A stretch of 31,255 nucleotides of DNA, taken from positions 1 through 31,255 of the forward strand of contig CAAGJU010000297.1 in NCBI GenBank assembly GCA_900770225.1, in the 5' to 3' direction. This stretch comes from Lachnospiraceae bacterium. Lineage in GTDB: Bacteria; Bacillota; Clostridia; Lachnospirales; Lachnospiraceae. Positions 29,504-31,255 of this stretch are shown here, one piece after another. The position numbers and the translations under genes were made by a program. A model generated the notes under the pieces. The model had not been told where the DNA came from. It ran no database searches and saw nothing but the letters and a program-made list of their open reading frames with translations. How positions within the stretch are numbered: position 1 is the first letter of the stretch; each line of letters starts with the position of its first letter.

Positions 29504-31042
29504 TTACAGACTCTGTGTAAACCGATCGAAGGCCGCCTGACCCTCGGCCGTGCGCTTGAAGACGCCGGCATCCTCCAGCACGTGCATGAAGACCTTTCCG
29601 ATCTCATCCTTCAGGATCCGGTCGATATTCGTCCCGTCGATGTGATCGTAATTCTTCCGGAAAGCATCGACCCAGTCAGCGTGCTTGGCGATCTTTTCAT
29701 CCGCTCTGAGGTCACTGCCGTTCAGAATCGCACTGCGTACGCCTGCCATCTCATCCTTCAGGCGGGCTGGCAGAACAGCCAGACCCATCACCTCGATCAG
29801 GCCGATATTTTCCTTTTTGATGTGATGCAGCTCCGCGTGCGGATGGAAGACACCCAGCGGGTGTTCTTCTGTCGTAATGTTGTTGCGGAGCACGAGATCC
29901 AGCTCATAACTGTCCCCGCGCCGGCGGGCGATCGGCGTGATCGTGTTGTGCGGTTCGCCGTCCGTCTCCGCATAGATGAAGGCCGAAGCATCGGTGTAGC
30001 CGCGCCATGCGGAGAGGATATGATCCGCAAGGCTGACCAGACGGTCCGTGTCGGGTCCGGAAATCCGGATGCATGACATCGGCCAGCGAACGATGCCCGC
30101 CTGCACATCCTCATAGCCTTTCACCGTGAAGGTTCTCTCCACCGGTGCTTTTTCCATGGCAAACGTATAATGTCCGCCCTGAAAATGGTCATGCGAAAGG
30201 ATCGATCCGCCGACAATCGGGAGATCCGCGTTTGATCCGACAAAGTAATGAGGGAACTGTTTCACGAAGTCAAACAGTTTGACAAAGGTTCCCTTTTCGA
30301 TCTTCATCGGGACATGGCGCGAGTTAAAAACAATGCAGTGCTCATTGTAATATACATAGGGCGAATACTGAAAATACCACTGTGAATTCTGAATCGTCAC
30401 CGGAATGACGCGGTGATTTTCGCGCGCCGGATGATCCACGCGCCCGGTGTAACCCTCATTTTCCCGGCAGAGCTGGCACTTCGGATAACCGGACTGCTTT
30501 GCTTTTCTCGCAGCGGCAATGGCCTTCGGATCCTTCTCCGGTTTGGAGAGATTGATCGTGATGTCCAGATCGCCGTATTCCGTGGCTGTCTTCCACTTCA
30601 CATCGCGGGCGATCCTGTCCCGGCGGATGTAATTGGTGTTCTGGGAAAATTCATAATACCAGTCTGTCGCCTCTTTCGGGCCCTCCGCATACTTGTCCCG
30701 GAAGTTTCGTATCACCTCGGAGGGGCGTGGCGTCAGAACGCCCATCAGACGCGTATCGAAGAGATCCCGGTAAACGACAGAATCGCCGCCGGTGATTCCC
30801 TTCTCCACGGCATAATCCGTGAGCTCGCGCAAGGTATCCGCCAGTTCCGTGCCGTCCGCGATACGCTCGTCCGAGAGCGTAACCGCATAGGCAGTCGCCT
30901 CTTCGACGCTTCCCTCATAATCATCTTTTTTCAGTTCTCTGAGAATACCGTTGGTAGCCCAGACCATGTCATCCTGACCGATCAGCCCCGCTGCCAGCCC
31001 GTATCCCACAAGCCTCGTTACTGCATTATCGATATCGCTCAT
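29504..31042 (-). CDS. galT: UDP-glucose-hexose-1-phosphate uridylyltransferase, class II
   Basis: GalT transfers UMP between UDP-glucose and galactose-1-phosphate in the Leloir pathway. At 512 residues with DLFDTRLMGVLTPRPSEVIR, CQLCRENEGYTGR, ENHRVIPVTIQNSQWYFQYS, the active-site histidines in GGSILSHDHFQGGHY, and PHAELHHIKKENIGLIEVMG, it is the long Firmicutes class II enzyme. ATG 31042 has GAGGAAAAG directly upstream. galK and galE, usually neighbours, are not in the window. The upstream region (31100-31174) carries a dyad that may bind a sugar-responsive repressor. Confidence 0.96.
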   Translation of the reverse strand: MSDIDNAVTRLVGYGLAAGLIGQDDMVWATNGILRELKKDDYEGSVEEATAYAVTLSDERIADGTELADTLRELTDYAVEKGITGGDSVVYRDLFDTRLMGVLTPRPSEVIRNFRDKYAEGPKEATDWYYEFSQNTNYIRRDRIARDVKWKTATEYGDLDITINLSKPEKDPKAIAAARKAKQSGYPKCQLCRENEGYTGRVDHPARENHRVIPVTIQNSQWYFQYSPYVYYNEHCIVFNSRHVPMKIEKGTFVKLFDFVKQFPHYFVGSNADLPIVGGSILSHDHFQGGHYTFAMEKAPVERTFTVKGYEDVQAGIVRWPMSCIRISGPDTDRLVSLADHILSAWRGYTDASAFIYAETDGEPHNTITPIARRRGDSYELDLVLRNNITTEEHPLGVFHPHAELHHIKKENIGLIEVMGLAVLPARLKDEMAGVRSAILNGSDLRADEKIAKHADWVDAFRKNYDHIDGTNIDRILKDEIGKVFMHVLEDAGVFKRTAEGQAAFDRFTQSL

Positions 31043-31099
31043 GTCTTTTCCTCAGTTTTATCTACAGACTTTTCATCACTGCATATCTGAACGTCCTGC

Positions 31100-31174
31100 A
31101 ATGACATGATAACAGTGTCAAAAGTCATCCCCCACGTTGCACTTGTGCAAAAGTGGGTAAATGACTTATTGACA
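31100..31174 (-). repeat. promoter-region element shared with aldo/keto reductase remnant, copy 2
   Basis: This is the better-preserved copy. Its core TTGCAC-TT-GTGCAA (31137-31150) is a perfect dyad, framed by CCCAC (31131-31135) and GTGGG (31153-31157), extending the pairing. It lies about 60-130 bp upstream of galT. The strong dyad fits a dimeric regulator. TTGACA is present on the minus strand near 31118 but no -10 at proper spacing was found. Confidence 0.6.
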
Positions 31175-31255
31175 CGCCCCTCAGCGAGGGCGTAGTGGGG
31201 CGAAGCCACATGAGAGCCCGAGCTGAGGGAGGATCGCGGGAGCACGTAGCGCGTA
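31174..31255. repeat. dispersed double-hairpin repeat, copy 2 (cut by window end)
   Basis: It matches 1-83 with few differences: one fewer C in the first run, a G for A after GGGC, T for C in the inner loop, and a slightly altered second-hairpin loop. The right arm of the second hairpin lies beyond the window. It follows directly on the galT upstream element. Confidence 0.8.

Overview
The window looks like a chromosomal segment of an anaerobic Firmicute (Bacillota), most likely a Clostridia/Lachnospiraceae-type gut or rumen bacterium. This rests on strong GGAGG-type ribosome binding sites, S-layer homology (SLH) surface proteins, a class II (Firmicutes-type) galT, an iron-dependent alcohol dehydrogenase, larC and a DUF1858 redox protein. 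Base composition is moderately GC-rich by eye, except for an AT-richer IS91-type insertion and the middle of one SLH gene. No phage, conjugative or CRISPR module is visible.

Layout. 1-2550: the first copy of a dispersed double-hairpin repeat, a LysR regulator with a likely operator, and a stand-alone nickel-pincer-cofactor gene (larC). 2557-9038: a zone of decay. It holds an aldo/keto reductase with an internal deletion, an AraC regulator with an in-frame stop, a large secreted SLH protein, an IS91-like (HUH, two-tyrosine) transposase with a small acidic partner ORF, and a LysR regulator reduced to its two ends. 9401-13650: a nitroreductase and a 1153-residue cyclic-di-GMP protein with an N-terminal EAL and a C-terminal GGDEF domain. 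13910-16446: a translationally coupled pair, a family 2 glycosyltransferase followed by a transglutaminase-like SLH surface protein, preceded by a 29-bp tandem repeat containing the palindrome ATGGTTAACCAT. 16858-18994: a DUF1858 redox protein with an unrecognised partner, a 228-bp imperfect palindrome, and an FMN-dependent alpha-hydroxyacid dehydrogenase. 19024-25020 (minus strand): flavodoxin, a superfamily 1 helicase with two OB/cold-shock-like C-terminal repeats, endonuclease IV, and an iron alcohol dehydrogenase. 25194-26340: tRNA-Leu(CAG) with clear promoter and terminator, then a hicAB toxin-antitoxin operon. 26343-31042 (minus strand): galT, a flavin reductase, and a polytopic membrane protein, with ~59-bp tandem repeats in the spacer before the last. 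The second copy of the double-hairpin repeat ends the window.

How it fits together. The intact genes describe an anaerobe handling lactate-type hydroxyacids, alcohols, galactose and flavin redox chemistry, with an S-layer-like surface and cyclic-di-GMP signalling. The least explained content is intergenic: the two-copy double-hairpin repeat, a ~72-bp promoter-region element shared by galT and the broken aldo/keto reductase, the 228-bp palindrome, a promoter that runs straight into a terminator in front of the broken AraC gene, and the tandem operator repeats. The best candidates for undescribed protein systems are the DUF1858 pair, the helicase with cold-shock-like tail, and the acidic companion of the IS91 transposase. 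None of these could be searched against databases here.
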